Assembly: GCA_027037535.1 (NCBI GenBank)
Contig: JALVZQ010000005.1
Coordinates: forward strand, 1-64,000
Length of the DNA: 64,000 nucleotides
Direction of reading: 5' to 3'
Source of the DNA: Acidilobaceae archaeon
GTDB lineage: Archaea > Thermoproteota > Thermoprotei_A > Sulfolobales > Acidilobaceae
Part shown: one piece after another, positions 35,764 through 43,763 of the stretch
How positions within the stretch are numbered: the stretch's first letter is position 1
How the letters are laid out: every line of letters starts with the position of its first letter
Notes under the pieces: model-generated
Told to the model about the DNA's origin: nothing
Databases searched by the model: none
What the model saw: only the letters and a program-made list of their open reading frames with translations
Translations under genes and position numbers: made by a program

Positions 35764-36807
35764 TTAGCCCGTTGGCTGGAACTCTGCTGGTACCTGGAGT
35801 CCCTGCTCCTGGTAGTACTGGTAGGCTCCCTCGTGGAGCGGTATGCTTAGTCCTTCTAGTGCATGGTCTAGGCTGATGTACTGGACGCTCTGCTTCTGGA
35901 CCTTGTTCTTGAGCTCGTCGGCGTGCTCGAAGAGTATCTTAGTCATTGTATAGACTACGTCTTTTGGTACATCCTTGTGGACTAGTAGCATGCTCATTAC
36001 TGCTACTGTCTGCACGTCATTGTCTAGGCCTGTGTAGGTTCCGGCTGGTATTGTTACCTGGGTGTAGAATGGATAGTTCTGCTTTAGTGTCTGGTAGACC
36101 TCGTCTGGGACTGGTATTATGTAGATTGGCTTCTCTGCTGCTAGGTTCTCGACCGCGCTTGTGGGTATTCCTGCTGTATAGAAGGCTGCGTCGACTGCGC
36201 CTAGCTTGAGGTCTTCTACTACCTCCTTGAAGCTTCTATATACTGGCTGTATCTGGTCCCATAGGCCTGCTGCTTCTAGTATCTGTCTGGCGTTCCAGTA
36301 GGTTCCGCTTCCTTCCTGGCCTACTGCTACTTTCTTGCCTGCTAGGTCTTGTAGGCTCTGGATTCCGCTGTCTGCGAGTGTTACTATCTGTATGGTCTCT
36401 GGGTAGAGTACTGCTACTGCTCTAATACAGTCCTGTGGGTTGCCTGCGAACTTCTGGATCTTGTCGCTTCCATGGTAGGCGTAGTATGCTATGTCGTTCT
36501 GTGCTAGTCCTGCTTCTGCTGTTCCTCTACAGATTTCTTCGATGTTGCTTACACTAGCTTTGCCTGTTACAGCTGTTGCCTGGATTAGGCCATTGCTATA
36601 CTCGTTGAGTAGCTGTGCATAGGCTGTTCCTACCGGATAATAGGTTCCTCCCGTGCTACCGGTGAGGATCGTAATCTTATAGGCCTCCTTCTGTGTCTCT
36701 TCGCCACCGCCTCCCATGAAAACGAAGGCTGCTGCAACTATGACTACTATTACAGCTATTGCGAGGCCTATCATTGCCTGCTGAGACAATCCTTTCCTCA
36801 TACTCAT
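35764..36807 (-). CDS. TAXI family TRAP transporter solute-binding receptor, 347 aa
   Basis: Membrane-anchored N-terminus (about residues 11-32, MIGLAIAVIVVIVAAAFVFM, then GGGG linker). The mature part begins ITILTGSTGGTYYPVGTAYAQLLNE, the hallmark of TAXI receptors, followed by the two-lobe periplasmic-binding fold with VTGKASVSNIEEI, LAGKKVAVGQEGSGTYWNA and DAAFYTAGIPTSAV. TAXI proteins bind carboxylates such as glutamate or 2-oxoglutarate and deliver them to a fused DctQM permease. Only the receptor and a DUF1850 protein are encoded here. Strong codon preference for common codons suggests high expression. Confidence 0.9.
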   Translation of the reverse strand: MSMRKGLSQQAMIGLAIAVIVVIVAAAFVFMGGGGEETQKEAYKITILTGSTGGTYYPVGTAYAQLLNEYSNGLIQATAVTGKASVSNIEEICRGTAEAGLAQNDIAYYAYHGSDKIQKFAGNPQDCIRAVAVLYPETIQIVTLADSGIQSLQDLAGKKVAVGQEGSGTYWNARQILEAAGLWDQIQPVYRSFKEVVEDLKLGAVDAAFYTAGIPTSAVENLAAEKPIYIIPVPDEVYQTLKQNYPFYTQVTIPAGTYTGLDNDVQTVAVMSMLLVHKDVPKDVVYTMTKILFEHADELKNKVQKQSVQYISLDHALEGLSIPLHEGAYQYYQEQGLQVPAEFQPTG

Positions 36808-36985
36808 TCCACCTTTGAAAGTTCCTAGGCTTGATCCTATTTCTACATAGAATAAATATGAGAATAGTATATAAAGCCACCCTATCCTTCAAGGTAATAC
36901 CAAATACATAAACTAGGATAAATACACTGTAAACCGAACTGCTAAGCAATCCTACCATAAGACCACACGAAACATGAACTAATGT

Positions 36986-37420
36986 CTAGAGGAGATCCAT
37001 ACAATTCTCTACTACGAAACGAACTATCTCCGGACACTCTGGATACTTCTCCCTCAGAGCAATCATCCCCCCGCGATAAGCTATATCAAGAATATAATGG
37101 AGCTTAACAAGATCCGATGACTCCGAGCCATAGAACCAGTCTATAATCCTATAAAGTAACTGTCTCCCCCGGGAACTTCTCCAATCATGGCTCATTACCC
37201 CCTTTACCCTCATTCCAGACACTAACGCATGAGCCGTTTGACACTCCCAGCTACTATTATCAGAACAGTACTCTCTTACAAAGTATCGTAGTAATCCCTT
37301 GGTTCTCTCAGGATGATCGATTAGCGTCTCTATTTGTGAGACCGAGTCTATTAGATGCGTCTTTCCAGTCATCTTTAGATACTTGTACGCACAGTATACA
37401 TGAACATCCCGGTCCGGCAC
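36986..37420 (-). CDS. Protein of unknown function, 144 aa
   Basis: GTG start with GGAGGAT at suitable spacing upstream. Soluble, mostly helical, His- and Cys-containing (DRDVHVYCAYKYLK at the start, CSDNSSWECQ, MSHDWRSSRGRQLLYR, PECPEIVRFVVENC). The N-terminal Asp-x-His-x-Tyr and the internal SHDW could bind a metal, as in HD-type or zinc-dependent phospholipase-like helical proteins, but this is speculation. No known family assigned. Upstream and downstream genes are on the same strand with gaps of 60-180 bp. Confidence 0.55.
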   Translation of the reverse strand: MPDRDVHVYCAYKYLKMTGKTHLIDSVSQIETLIDHPERTKGLLRYFVREYCSDNSSWECQTAHALVSGMRVKGVMSHDWRSSRGRQLLYRIIDWFYGSESSDLVKLHYILDIAYRGGMIALREKYPECPEIVRFVVENCMDLL

Positions 37421-37483
37421 AGTGCATCCTCCTGTTACAGGCCAGCACTTATCATCGAAACCTGTTACGAGAGATATAGTTTT

Positions 37484-37963
37484 TCACTTAACATCCAGGA
37501 CAATACTATATGATTCTCCATCTGTGAAAGCAACAGTAATCATCACGGGCTTTGATATGTTTTCTATGTCAAGATAACCGGACAAGCACTTGAGATTAAT
37601 CGTTATGGCGAAGGATTTCTGACTTATGTTCTTTAGGTTAACGTACTTTGTTACATCGATAATTTTCGCTCCTGATATAAGATAAATTTTTTCGACATCG
37701 AACAGGAACATGTATTCTTGGCCTGAGATATCCTGTATTGATATATATACTGTGTTCTCTGGAGAATAACCTTTCACTACGAGGAATAATACCTTGCGAT
37801 CCTTGTCTAGGACTGCTTCTTGCAGCTCTGGCTTTGAAGAGACTTTTTCTATCTTTTGACCATGTGTTTCTTGGGGGTATGTATAGCTAACTCCGCTGTA
37901 TAATGTTGCTATTGTTAGTAGCGTTAGCAGTGTTAATGTTATTGTTGTTTTTTCCATTTTCAT
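37484..37963 (-). CDS. Small exported protein of unknown function, 159 aa
   Basis: Signal peptide at residues 1-25 (MEKTTITLTLLTLLTIATLYSG). The mature protein has a beta-rich pattern (KVLFLVVKGYSPENTVYISIQDI, YLDIENISKPVMITVAF) like an immunoglobulin-type or PGF-type domain; one Cys. No family recognised. Its promoter overlaps a 12-bp-armed palindrome formed by two opposed TATA elements (37972-37998), so expression may be tightly regulated. Confidence 0.6.
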   Translation of the reverse strand: MKMEKTTITLTLLTLLTIATLYSGVSYTYPQETHGQKIEKVSSKPELQEAVLDKDRKVLFLVVKGYSPENTVYISIQDISGQEYMFLFDVEKIYLISGAKIIDVTKYVNLKNISQKSFAITINLKCLSGYLDIENISKPVMITVAFTDGESYSIVLDVK

Positions 37964-37971
37964 CTCCTTTA

Positions 37972-37998
37972 TTTATAAAGTTTACTAAACTTTATAAA
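37972..37998. repeat. Palindrome made of two opposed TATA-like elements
   Basis: TTTATAAAGTTT (37972-37983) and AAACTTTATAAA (37987-37998) are exact reverse complements around ACT. Each arm contains TTTATAAA. On the minus strand the distal arm is well placed as the TATA box of the small exported protein at 37963. The symmetry could serve a repressor or allow bidirectional initiation. Confidence 0.6.
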
Positions 37999-38154
37999 CC
38001 TTAGCACACTAAAATTCACTTCTATAAACTAGAATCAGGAAAAGCCACAATCAAAAACAATAATCGTACCTACAAATACTAGAAGAACTCGTTGAATAGA
38101 TACATATGTATACGGTCATTAGTAGTCGGGGTAGTAATGGCTAAGACTAAATAT

Positions 38155-40080
38155 CTAGGAAAATACTATTCTTTTTACTTCATCATAGAACCTGGACCAC
38201 CAGCCATGCAAGAATTCACGGTCACCTACCCGTCCCTCAAGATCCTTTACTCCTAGCTCACAGGCTATTGTAGCAACTATATCCATTGTTTTCCTGCTCT
38301 CCCATGGAACCGGCTCTGCCCCGGCCCTGATATTGTACTGGGCTATGAGCCTGTAGTCTTCCATCATTATCTTCTCTATGTCGACGTCTACTCCGAGTAG
38401 TTCCCTGTAGAGGCTGCCGAGTGCTTTGGACATCCATTTTCTATGGAATCTGCATGCTCCAGCATTATCGATCGCCATTTCACTTATTGCCCGTTTAACG
38501 CTTATCCTAGCGTATTCTTCTGGCTCACTGTATGCAGGGCTATAGTTCGTCCAGTATCTGCCGAGAACGTATAATGGGGCTATCATTCCTGGGCTCCAAT
38601 AGTAGTTCGGGGTCATATAGCCGTTCTCTCCGTATCCCGCGTATACTAGTAGATCTTTAAACGAGGTACCTCTTGAGGAGACGATGCTGTCATAGAGCTC
38701 GTCCAGGATTTTCGCCGCGTACCGTGCTCCATGCATTGCTATTAGGGAGAGTATCTCGTTTGACCGCTCTACGTATTCGTTGAGGATTTTCCTGGCCAGT
38801 AGTGCGTTGTTCCTACTTGATAATGGTGTGAGTGAGAGGGGATCCATGATGGGCTTTGAGGAGAGGCCTAGTTCCTTGTATTCAAGGATGTCTTTGTCTA
38901 TGGCGTCGAATAGCCATGCCACGATGTGTCCTGCTTCTATCGCGTCGATCCCAAGGTCGTCTACAAGTTCTACGAGTTTAGCCGTGTCCTGGAGAGTGAT
39001 GACTCCTATCATGGGACCCATGGCATGAGCTGGTTCATAGTCTAGCTTGACATTGTTCCAGATCTTTTTACAGGCTACGCTGCATGGCTCTCCACAAGTT
39101 CTCCAGGGCTTTATCTTTGACTCGAAGACTTGTTCTTGGAAGGGCTTCCAGAAGTATTCCATTATTAGCTGGTGTACGTGGAGTCTCACTGTCCTCGACA
39201 TATATATTGAGTTGTAGGCTAGGACTGGTAGGAGCTCTCTATAGTGGTAATAGTTTACGCCGAAGGTACCGCCTGTCCCTAGCTTGGGGTCGAATCTATA
39301 CTTCGTGGTGGCCTCGCTTACTGCTTGGTGGAGTGGTTTGCCTAGTTTTTCCTCGATAATCTTCTTAGCAATTGCAGCTAACTTCTTATCCTGTGCACGT
39401 GGTTTGCCCCCAACGATGATCGCTGCTACTCCGTGGCCCTGGGCCATTACTGTGCCTGCGCCTCCTCTACTAGCACCATCCACTATGGGCGAGGGGTTTC
39501 CATGACCGTCGTCTACCCAGCTGAATACTCCTGCGGCTAGCGTTGTCCATGCGGCTGGGCCGACTAGGAGGATCCTGTACCACGACTTTGGTTTTCCTCC
39601 CAGTATATTCTCGGCGATGTACTTGTGAAGCGCTCTTGTGCCTCTGTATCCTTTGTATCCCTTGTATATTTTATCTAGCTCGTGTTTTTCAAGACAATAC
39701 CATTCCTCCTCTAGTCCCTCTCCAACATCCTCTAATACAATAATGCATGGGCTACTTGATCTACCCTCTAGGACTACCAAGTCTAGTCCTGTCGCTGCAA
39801 ATGCATATGCTGCTCCACCCATACTGCTTGCATGGAGGCCTCCTGTTATGGGGCTCCTGAATACGAATGTTAGCCGGTGGCTTCCGAAGAGTCCGAGCCC
39901 TGTGAAGGGGCCTTTACCGAAGATTAGGATGTTCGACTCGTGAAGGCTTGGATACCTCCAGGTTTCTTTTTCATAGTGTAGGCGTATTCCTGCTTCCAGT
40001 GGACCTGTCGCGTTGAGTGTTAGTTGGCTTGTCTTCTGCGTGGAGGAGTTTACTATTAGTGTGTTGAGTTGGAGTGTCAA
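38155..40080 (-). CDS. gor: Glyceraldehyde-3-phosphate:ferredoxin oxidoreductase-like tungsten enzyme (AOR family), 641 aa
   Basis: The protein follows the Pyrococcus GAPOR pattern rather than ordinary AOR: GSHRLTFVFRSPITGGLHASSMGGAAYAF near the N-terminus, ATTKYRFDPKLGTGGTFGVNYY in the middle, RTCGEPCSVACKKIW for cluster/pterin binding and NAGACRFHRKWM in the C-terminal third. Length agrees with about 650. GAPOR oxidises glyceraldehyde 3-phosphate to 3-phosphoglycerate with ferredoxin, giving unidirectional glycolytic flux in hyperthermophiles; the enzyme holds a tungstobispterin and a [4Fe-4S] cluster and is cytoplasmic. TTG start. Divergent from a CBS-pair gene 135 bp away. Confidence 0.85.
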   Translation of the reverse strand: MTLQLNTLIVNSSTQKTSQLTLNATGPLEAGIRLHYEKETWRYPSLHESNILIFGKGPFTGLGLFGSHRLTFVFRSPITGGLHASSMGGAAYAFAATGLDLVVLEGRSSSPCIIVLEDVGEGLEEEWYCLEKHELDKIYKGYKGYRGTRALHKYIAENILGGKPKSWYRILLVGPAAWTTLAAGVFSWVDDGHGNPSPIVDGASRGGAGTVMAQGHGVAAIIVGGKPRAQDKKLAAIAKKIIEEKLGKPLHQAVSEATTKYRFDPKLGTGGTFGVNYYHYRELLPVLAYNSIYMSRTVRLHVHQLIMEYFWKPFQEQVFESKIKPWRTCGEPCSVACKKIWNNVKLDYEPAHAMGPMIGVITLQDTAKLVELVDDLGIDAIEAGHIVAWLFDAIDKDILEYKELGLSSKPIMDPLSLTPLSSRNNALLARKILNEYVERSNEILSLIAMHGARYAAKILDELYDSIVSSRGTSFKDLLVYAGYGENGYMTPNYYWSPGMIAPLYVLGRYWTNYSPAYSEPEEYARISVKRAISEMAIDNAGACRFHRKWMSKALGSLYRELLGVDVDIEKIMMEDYRLIAQYNIRAGAEPVPWESRKTMDIVATIACELGVKDLEGRVGDREFLHGWWSRFYDEVKRIVFS

Positions 40081-40214
40081 TCTGCGTCTTCACCCATTAT
40101 GTGTATAGTATAATCCTATGCTTATACAGATTATATTGTTTATTCTATATTTATTGATTGGCTAACGAATAATTCCTCCTGTATACACACATTATTAATA
40201 ATTGGTGGAGTGTA

Positions 40215-40607
40215 TTGGTGCTGGTTGCACATATTGTGAAGAAGAATCCTGTAACGGTCGAGCCCTCTACTAGTCTTAGAAGCGTGGCTAGTGTGATGAT
40301 GAGTAAGAACGTTGGAAGCGTGTTGGTGGTAGGAGACACAGGTAGGCTAATTGGAATATTCACGGAGAGGGATCTTGTTAGGGCCGTTTCGGATAGCGTA
40401 GACCTTGATTCCGCGCGTGTTGAAGAGTATATGAGTAGGGAGCCCATAGTTGCCCGTCCAGAGGACTCCATTGTATCGGCTGCTCATAAAATGGTTCATC
40501 ACGGGATAAGGCACTTGCCCGTTGTCGACGATGGTGGAAGACTGATAGGAGTAGTAAGTATGAGGGACGTACTACGCCACTTGTTAGCAGAGAACGAGTT
40601 TCCTTAA
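40215..40607 (+). CDS. CBS-domain pair protein, 130 aa
   Basis: Entire protein is one Bateman module: CBS1 (VAHIVKKNPVTVEPSTSL to RLIGIFTERDLVRAV) and CBS2 (VEEYMSREPIVARPEDSI to RLIGVVSMRDVLRHLL). GGTGGAG precedes the TTG/GTG start (40215 or 40218). Probably a nucleotide-binding sensor. Divergent from the GAPOR-like gene, with promoters facing outward from a shared 134-bp gap. Its 3' end overlaps the FGGY kinase gene by four bases. The motif IGIFTERDLVR is shared with the CBS protein upstream of the formate dehydrogenase gene. Confidence 0.85.
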   Translation: MVLVAHIVKKNPVTVEPSTSLRSVASVMMSKNVGSVLVVGDTGRLIGIFTERDLVRAVSDSVDLDSARVEEYMSREPIVARPEDSIVSAAHKMVHHGIRHLPVVDDGGRLIGVVSMRDVLRHLLAENEFP

Positions 40608-41908
40608 AGCTGACAGTTCTCGTATGCTAGTTTCGCGATTCCCAACGTCACAGGGTTTCCTGGGGCCTTCTCGACCCTCATATTCTTCTTGTAGTCGGCT
40701 AATAATTGTGTTATTCGTCTCGTTATCTCCCGGGAGCGTGTTAACCCCCCGGTTAACACGACTCGTTCGGGAACTCCAACAACATCAACCAGCAACCTAA
40801 AATGATAAGCTACAGCCTCGACAACCGACTCAACAATACCACCTGCCAGAGACCAAGGAGAGACATCTCCCTTATCAAACTTCACAGTCAAGGGACCAGG
40901 AGGAAGCCTGGGATACCGAACCCCCCAGGCATATAATAGGACCTTAGCAGGACTACTATCCTTTCCCTCGTCAAGCAATGAATAGTCTCCGCCGAGCAAG
41001 CCTTCTACGAGGCGTCGGACAGCTTCCCCTAGACCCGGAATATATGCTTCTAGCCCATAGATCCTCTTCTTCCTAGACCAATAGACTATAAGTGGAACAA
41101 GCCCTCGTCCCGATCCTAGATACAGTTTTGGACCCGTTGGAGCATCGATAAATGCTCCAGTTCCCAGGCTTATCTTGATACACGAGTCCCCGCATTCTAA
41201 TCCATATATCGCTGCTTGTTGATCGCCCATCACCGCGGTCAGGTAATCGTCCACGGGCTCATCATGGGCTATTATTTTAGGTGGGTTGAACCGTGGTAGT
41301 CCCAGGGCCTGGGCGATGAACCATAAGTGCTTCATGTCCCTTGGATGATAGAGCCCGGTTAATCCTGCGATAGAGGGGTCTGTAACGTATAGCCCGGTTA
41401 GCCTATGTACGAGGTAAGAGTCTATATTCCACGCGTATAGCTCTCCGCTCTCGAGACCCAAGCGTAGTTCTCGCTTCTCATCTAGGAGCGCGGCCAGTCT
41501 AACGAGGAAGCTCTCAGGCTGTATTGCTGACCCTATCCTTGGCATCTTTGACAGGAGTCTGGCCAGGGGCCTCATCTTCTCATAATAATATGTGTGGCTC
41601 TCGGTGTCCATCCACGTTATAATATCAGTAACAGGCCTACCATTCTTCGCCTCCCATATAATGAGGCTTCCCCTATACGTGGCCAGTCCAAGGCAAGAGG
41701 CCCCCTTCTCTCTAGCCTTATGATAGAGGGATTTGACGATCTTGTAGAGTCTAGTGGGATCATGTCTAGTTGTATTCGTTTTCGACCATGGAGAAGGCTT
41801 TTCTTCTGTATACACGGGCCTCCAGCCCCGGCTATCATAGACTGCGAGCTTTATCCTTGTCGTCCCAACATCTAGGCCAGCCACCAGCCCGTCTCCCACA
41901 GCTATCAT
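40604..41908 (-). CDS. FGGY-family carbohydrate kinase (glycerol/xylulose kinase-like), 434 aa
   Basis: ASKHA ATPase fold: phosphate 1 loop GLDVGTTRIKLAVYD (about residues 10-24), connecting segment ITWMDTESHTYYYE, the FGGY-type GDQQAAIYGLECGD and phosphate 2 SLGTGAFIDAPTG, and the adenosine motif VVLTGGLTRSREI near the C-terminus. Shorter than bacterial glycerol kinase (~500 aa). Substrate is uncertain: glycerol kinase or a pentulokinase are the best options. Its neighbours (GAPOR-like enzyme, CBS protein) are compatible with feeding triose phosphate. Confidence 0.8.
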   Translation of the reverse strand: MIAVGDGLVAGLDVGTTRIKLAVYDSRGWRPVYTEEKPSPWSKTNTTRHDPTRLYKIVKSLYHKAREKGASCLGLATYRGSLIIWEAKNGRPVTDIITWMDTESHTYYYEKMRPLARLLSKMPRIGSAIQPESFLVRLAALLDEKRELRLGLESGELYAWNIDSYLVHRLTGLYVTDPSIAGLTGLYHPRDMKHLWFIAQALGLPRFNPPKIIAHDEPVDDYLTAVMGDQQAAIYGLECGDSCIKISLGTGAFIDAPTGPKLYLGSGRGLVPLIVYWSRKKRIYGLEAYIPGLGEAVRRLVEGLLGGDYSLLDEGKDSSPAKVLLYAWGVRYPRLPPGPLTVKFDKGDVSPWSLAGGIVESVVEAVAYHFRLLVDVVGVPERVVLTGGLTRSREITRRITQLLADYKKNMRVEKAPGNPVTLGIAKLAYENCQL

Positions 41909-41924
41909 GCCTCGCTACATGACG

Positions 41925-43109
41925 CTATGCCTCCTCCGGGATAGGTGTGCCAGCGATAATCGCTGACACAATAGTTGCTATAAGCGCGCTCATAATTACT
42001 GCGCCTGCTAGATCATGGCTTAGCACACCTGCTGCCTCTCCCGCGAAGGCGATCACCGTCGACACTGTTAAACGGGCCCCGAAGACAGCCGTGATCCTTC
42101 CAGGAGACCTGTCCATGAATAGTTTAAGAGAGTAATGGGTCGCAATTATCTTTACCGGGAAGCTTACCAGTAGTACCAACGCAGTCATCTCTAGGTAGAT
42201 CAGTGGATTGGCTGGGCTCGCGTGTAGTCCGGCGTTAACGAAGAATATTGGAGCCAGAACTCCGAATGTCAAAGCCATAACCTTGCTCTCTAGTACAGGT
42301 CTCCTAACCACTGTATCTCTCGTAGCTACTCCCAGGAGGAAAGCGAAGAGAATTGCATGAACCCCGAAGTACTCTGATACCAGGCTAGCCGCTACTAGGA
42401 AGGCAAGTATCAGCTTGAGCTCTACCTCGTGCTCTCCTCCGCTCGCCCATTCAAGAAAGAACGCTAGCAGGAAAGGAGATACGAGTATCCCTATAAAGTA
42501 CAACGCCATACCGAGTGTATGGGCTGAAGCAGCCAATACGAACGCGATGATACTAGTTACGTCAGCTACCATTGCAACAGCAAGGATCAGTTGCCCCAGC
42601 CTCCTCCTTATAACACCGTGTTTCCGTATAATCGCGTACACCACGGCAACACTCGTAGTCGATACACCTATACCTGCAAGCAATGATTCCTCGGTGGAGA
42701 ACCCGAAATGCGTCAATGCCACTAGCGTCGCGGCAAGAGGCGCGAAGAAACTAGCTAGACCACTGAAGAGACTTGGTACAAGATCCCTTTTCAGAACGGC
42801 GGGCTCAATCTCTAGGCCTGCAACATACATTATGAATATACTTCCCATGAGTCCCAGGACATCGAGGGTCTCGCTCCGGGGAACGCCTAGTGCTCCTGCA
42901 AGCACTCCTAGAGATAACTCGACTATGGCAGGACTTATCCCTAGTGGTTCTGCTATAAGTGCCCCCGCTGCGACGAAGCCACTTACTACTGCGAAACTAT
43001 ATAGTCCTGGATCAAAGGATAATCTATCGCCAAATACTAGTATTGCTCCTAGCGTCACCGCTACTATGCCTAGTCCTGCTATCAGCATTTGTTTGCGGCG
43101 TCTCTTCAA
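41925..43109 (-). CDS. Kef-type/CPA2 monovalent cation:proton antiporter, 394 aa
   Basis: About twelve hydrophobic segments of the NapA/KefB fold: GLMGSIFIMYVAGLEIEP, then LLAGIGVSTTSVAVVYAI, and VADVTSIIAFVLAASA, where the conserved Asp of helix 6 lies (here VAD, with a single acidic residue in place of the DD/ND pair as in some CPA2 members), followed by FGVHAILFAFLLGVATRD and FGVLAPIFFVNAGL. No C-terminal RCK/TrkA domain is attached. It exchanges Na+ or K+ for protons. Starts 17 bp upstream-side of the FGGY kinase on the same strand. Confidence 0.85.
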   Translation of the reverse strand: MKRRRKQMLIAGLGIVAVTLGAILVFGDRLSFDPGLYSFAVVSGFVAAGALIAEPLGISPAIVELSLGVLAGALGVPRSETLDVLGLMGSIFIMYVAGLEIEPAVLKRDLVPSLFSGLASFFAPLAATLVALTHFGFSTEESLLAGIGVSTTSVAVVYAIIRKHGVIRRRLGQLILAVAMVADVTSIIAFVLAASAHTLGMALYFIGILVSPFLLAFFLEWASGGEHEVELKLILAFLVAASLVSEYFGVHAILFAFLLGVATRDTVVRRPVLESKVMALTFGVLAPIFFVNAGLHASPANPLIYLEMTALVLLVSFPVKIIATHYSLKLFMDRSPGRITAVFGARLTVSTVIAFAGEAAGVLSHDLAGAVIMSALIATIVSAIIAGTPIPEEA

Positions 43110-43346
43110 AATAGCGGGGCACCAATAATCATTCCAGGCCTACGAACTATAAAGCTGTCCAGGTATATTCTTTAATTCTAGAAAGAAAAACTATGCACGC
43201 TGACTAGAGGTTATAAGAATGTAGCTAGCGTGATCCATACAAGTACTCCCATCCCTATTCTCCGATAATCTTACTTCCCCGCACGTAGTCCAGATCTAAG
43301 CAACGTGTAGACCCAAAGATACATTATTAGGAACCGTTCAGCATAT
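43110..43346. other. Divergent intergenic region
   Basis: Upstream region of the antiporter (minus) and of the chromatin-type protein (plus). GC is a little higher around 43240-43310, but no convincing hairpin or C/D box pattern was found. Confidence 0.3.
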
Positions 43347-43379
43347 TTATCGCTTAGCGTTATTTCTGCTTAGCGATAA
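43347..43379. promoter_or_regulatory. Inverted/direct repeat GCTTAGCG upstream of a chromatin-type protein gene
   Basis: TTATCGCT (43347-43354) and AGCGATAA (43372-43379) are exact inverted copies. Inside, GCTTAGCG occurs twice as a direct repeat. The unit lies about 25-50 bp upstream of the TATA box at 43402-43410, a position used by activators or repressors in archaea. Confidence 0.45.
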
Positions 43380-43401
43380 CTATATTATATTGTGCTATAC
43401 G

Positions 43402-43410
43402 CTATATATT
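43402..43410 (+). promoter_or_regulatory. TATA box and leader of the 54-aa protein
   Basis: CTATATATT at 43402-43410 puts transcription near 43432. The short leader contains GGAGAGGTGA, a near-perfect Shine-Dalgarno sequence, before the ATG at 43447. Confidence 0.5.
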
Positions 43411-43446
43411 ATATGAGTAATAAGAGAATAGGAGAGGTGAGCTAAT

Positions 43447-43611
43447 ATGGCAGAGAAGATAAGGTTCTTCGACCTAAAGGCGAAGAAGTTCTTCGAGACA
43501 GACAAGTACGAAATAATCATCAAGGAAACCAAGAGAGGAAAAATCAAGATGGCAAAAGCTGTAAGCCCACTCACGGGCAAAACATACTATAAAATACTAG
43601 GAAAAGCCTAA
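43447..43611 (+). CDS. Small basic protein, 54 aa, resembling crenarchaeal chromatin protein CC1
   Basis: Not in the ORF track because of its length. The product starts MAEKIRFFDLKAKKFFETDKY, continues with a strongly basic IKETKRGKIKMAKA and ends TGKTYYKILGKA. From memory, small conserved crenarchaeal proteins of this pattern (KIRFFDLKA...FETDKYE...SPxTG...RxLGKA), described as the DNA-binding protein CC1, are a close match; I could not check by search. High Lys content, strong Shine-Dalgarno and TATA box, and about 13 Lys in 54 residues fit an abundant nucleic-acid-binding protein. No cysteine or catalytic residue. Confidence 0.7.
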   Translation: MAEKIRFFDLKAKKFFETDKYEIIIKETKRGKIKMAKAVSPLTGKTYYKILGKA

Positions 43612-43763
43612 CCATCTATTAAGAATCAATTTAACAAAACAAATTCCTAGTTTTTCCCCTAAATATATTCTTTAACTTTTTCCTACATGGTTAGTAAATA
43701 CACGTATATATTCATTCTAATTTTATAGTCTACTAAAGACCTAGCTATCCCGGGGGGATCAAG

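Noticed and set aside
42415-43128. 237-aa plus-strand ORF
   Set aside because: Shadow of the antiporter gene; low-complexity Ser/Ala/Thr.
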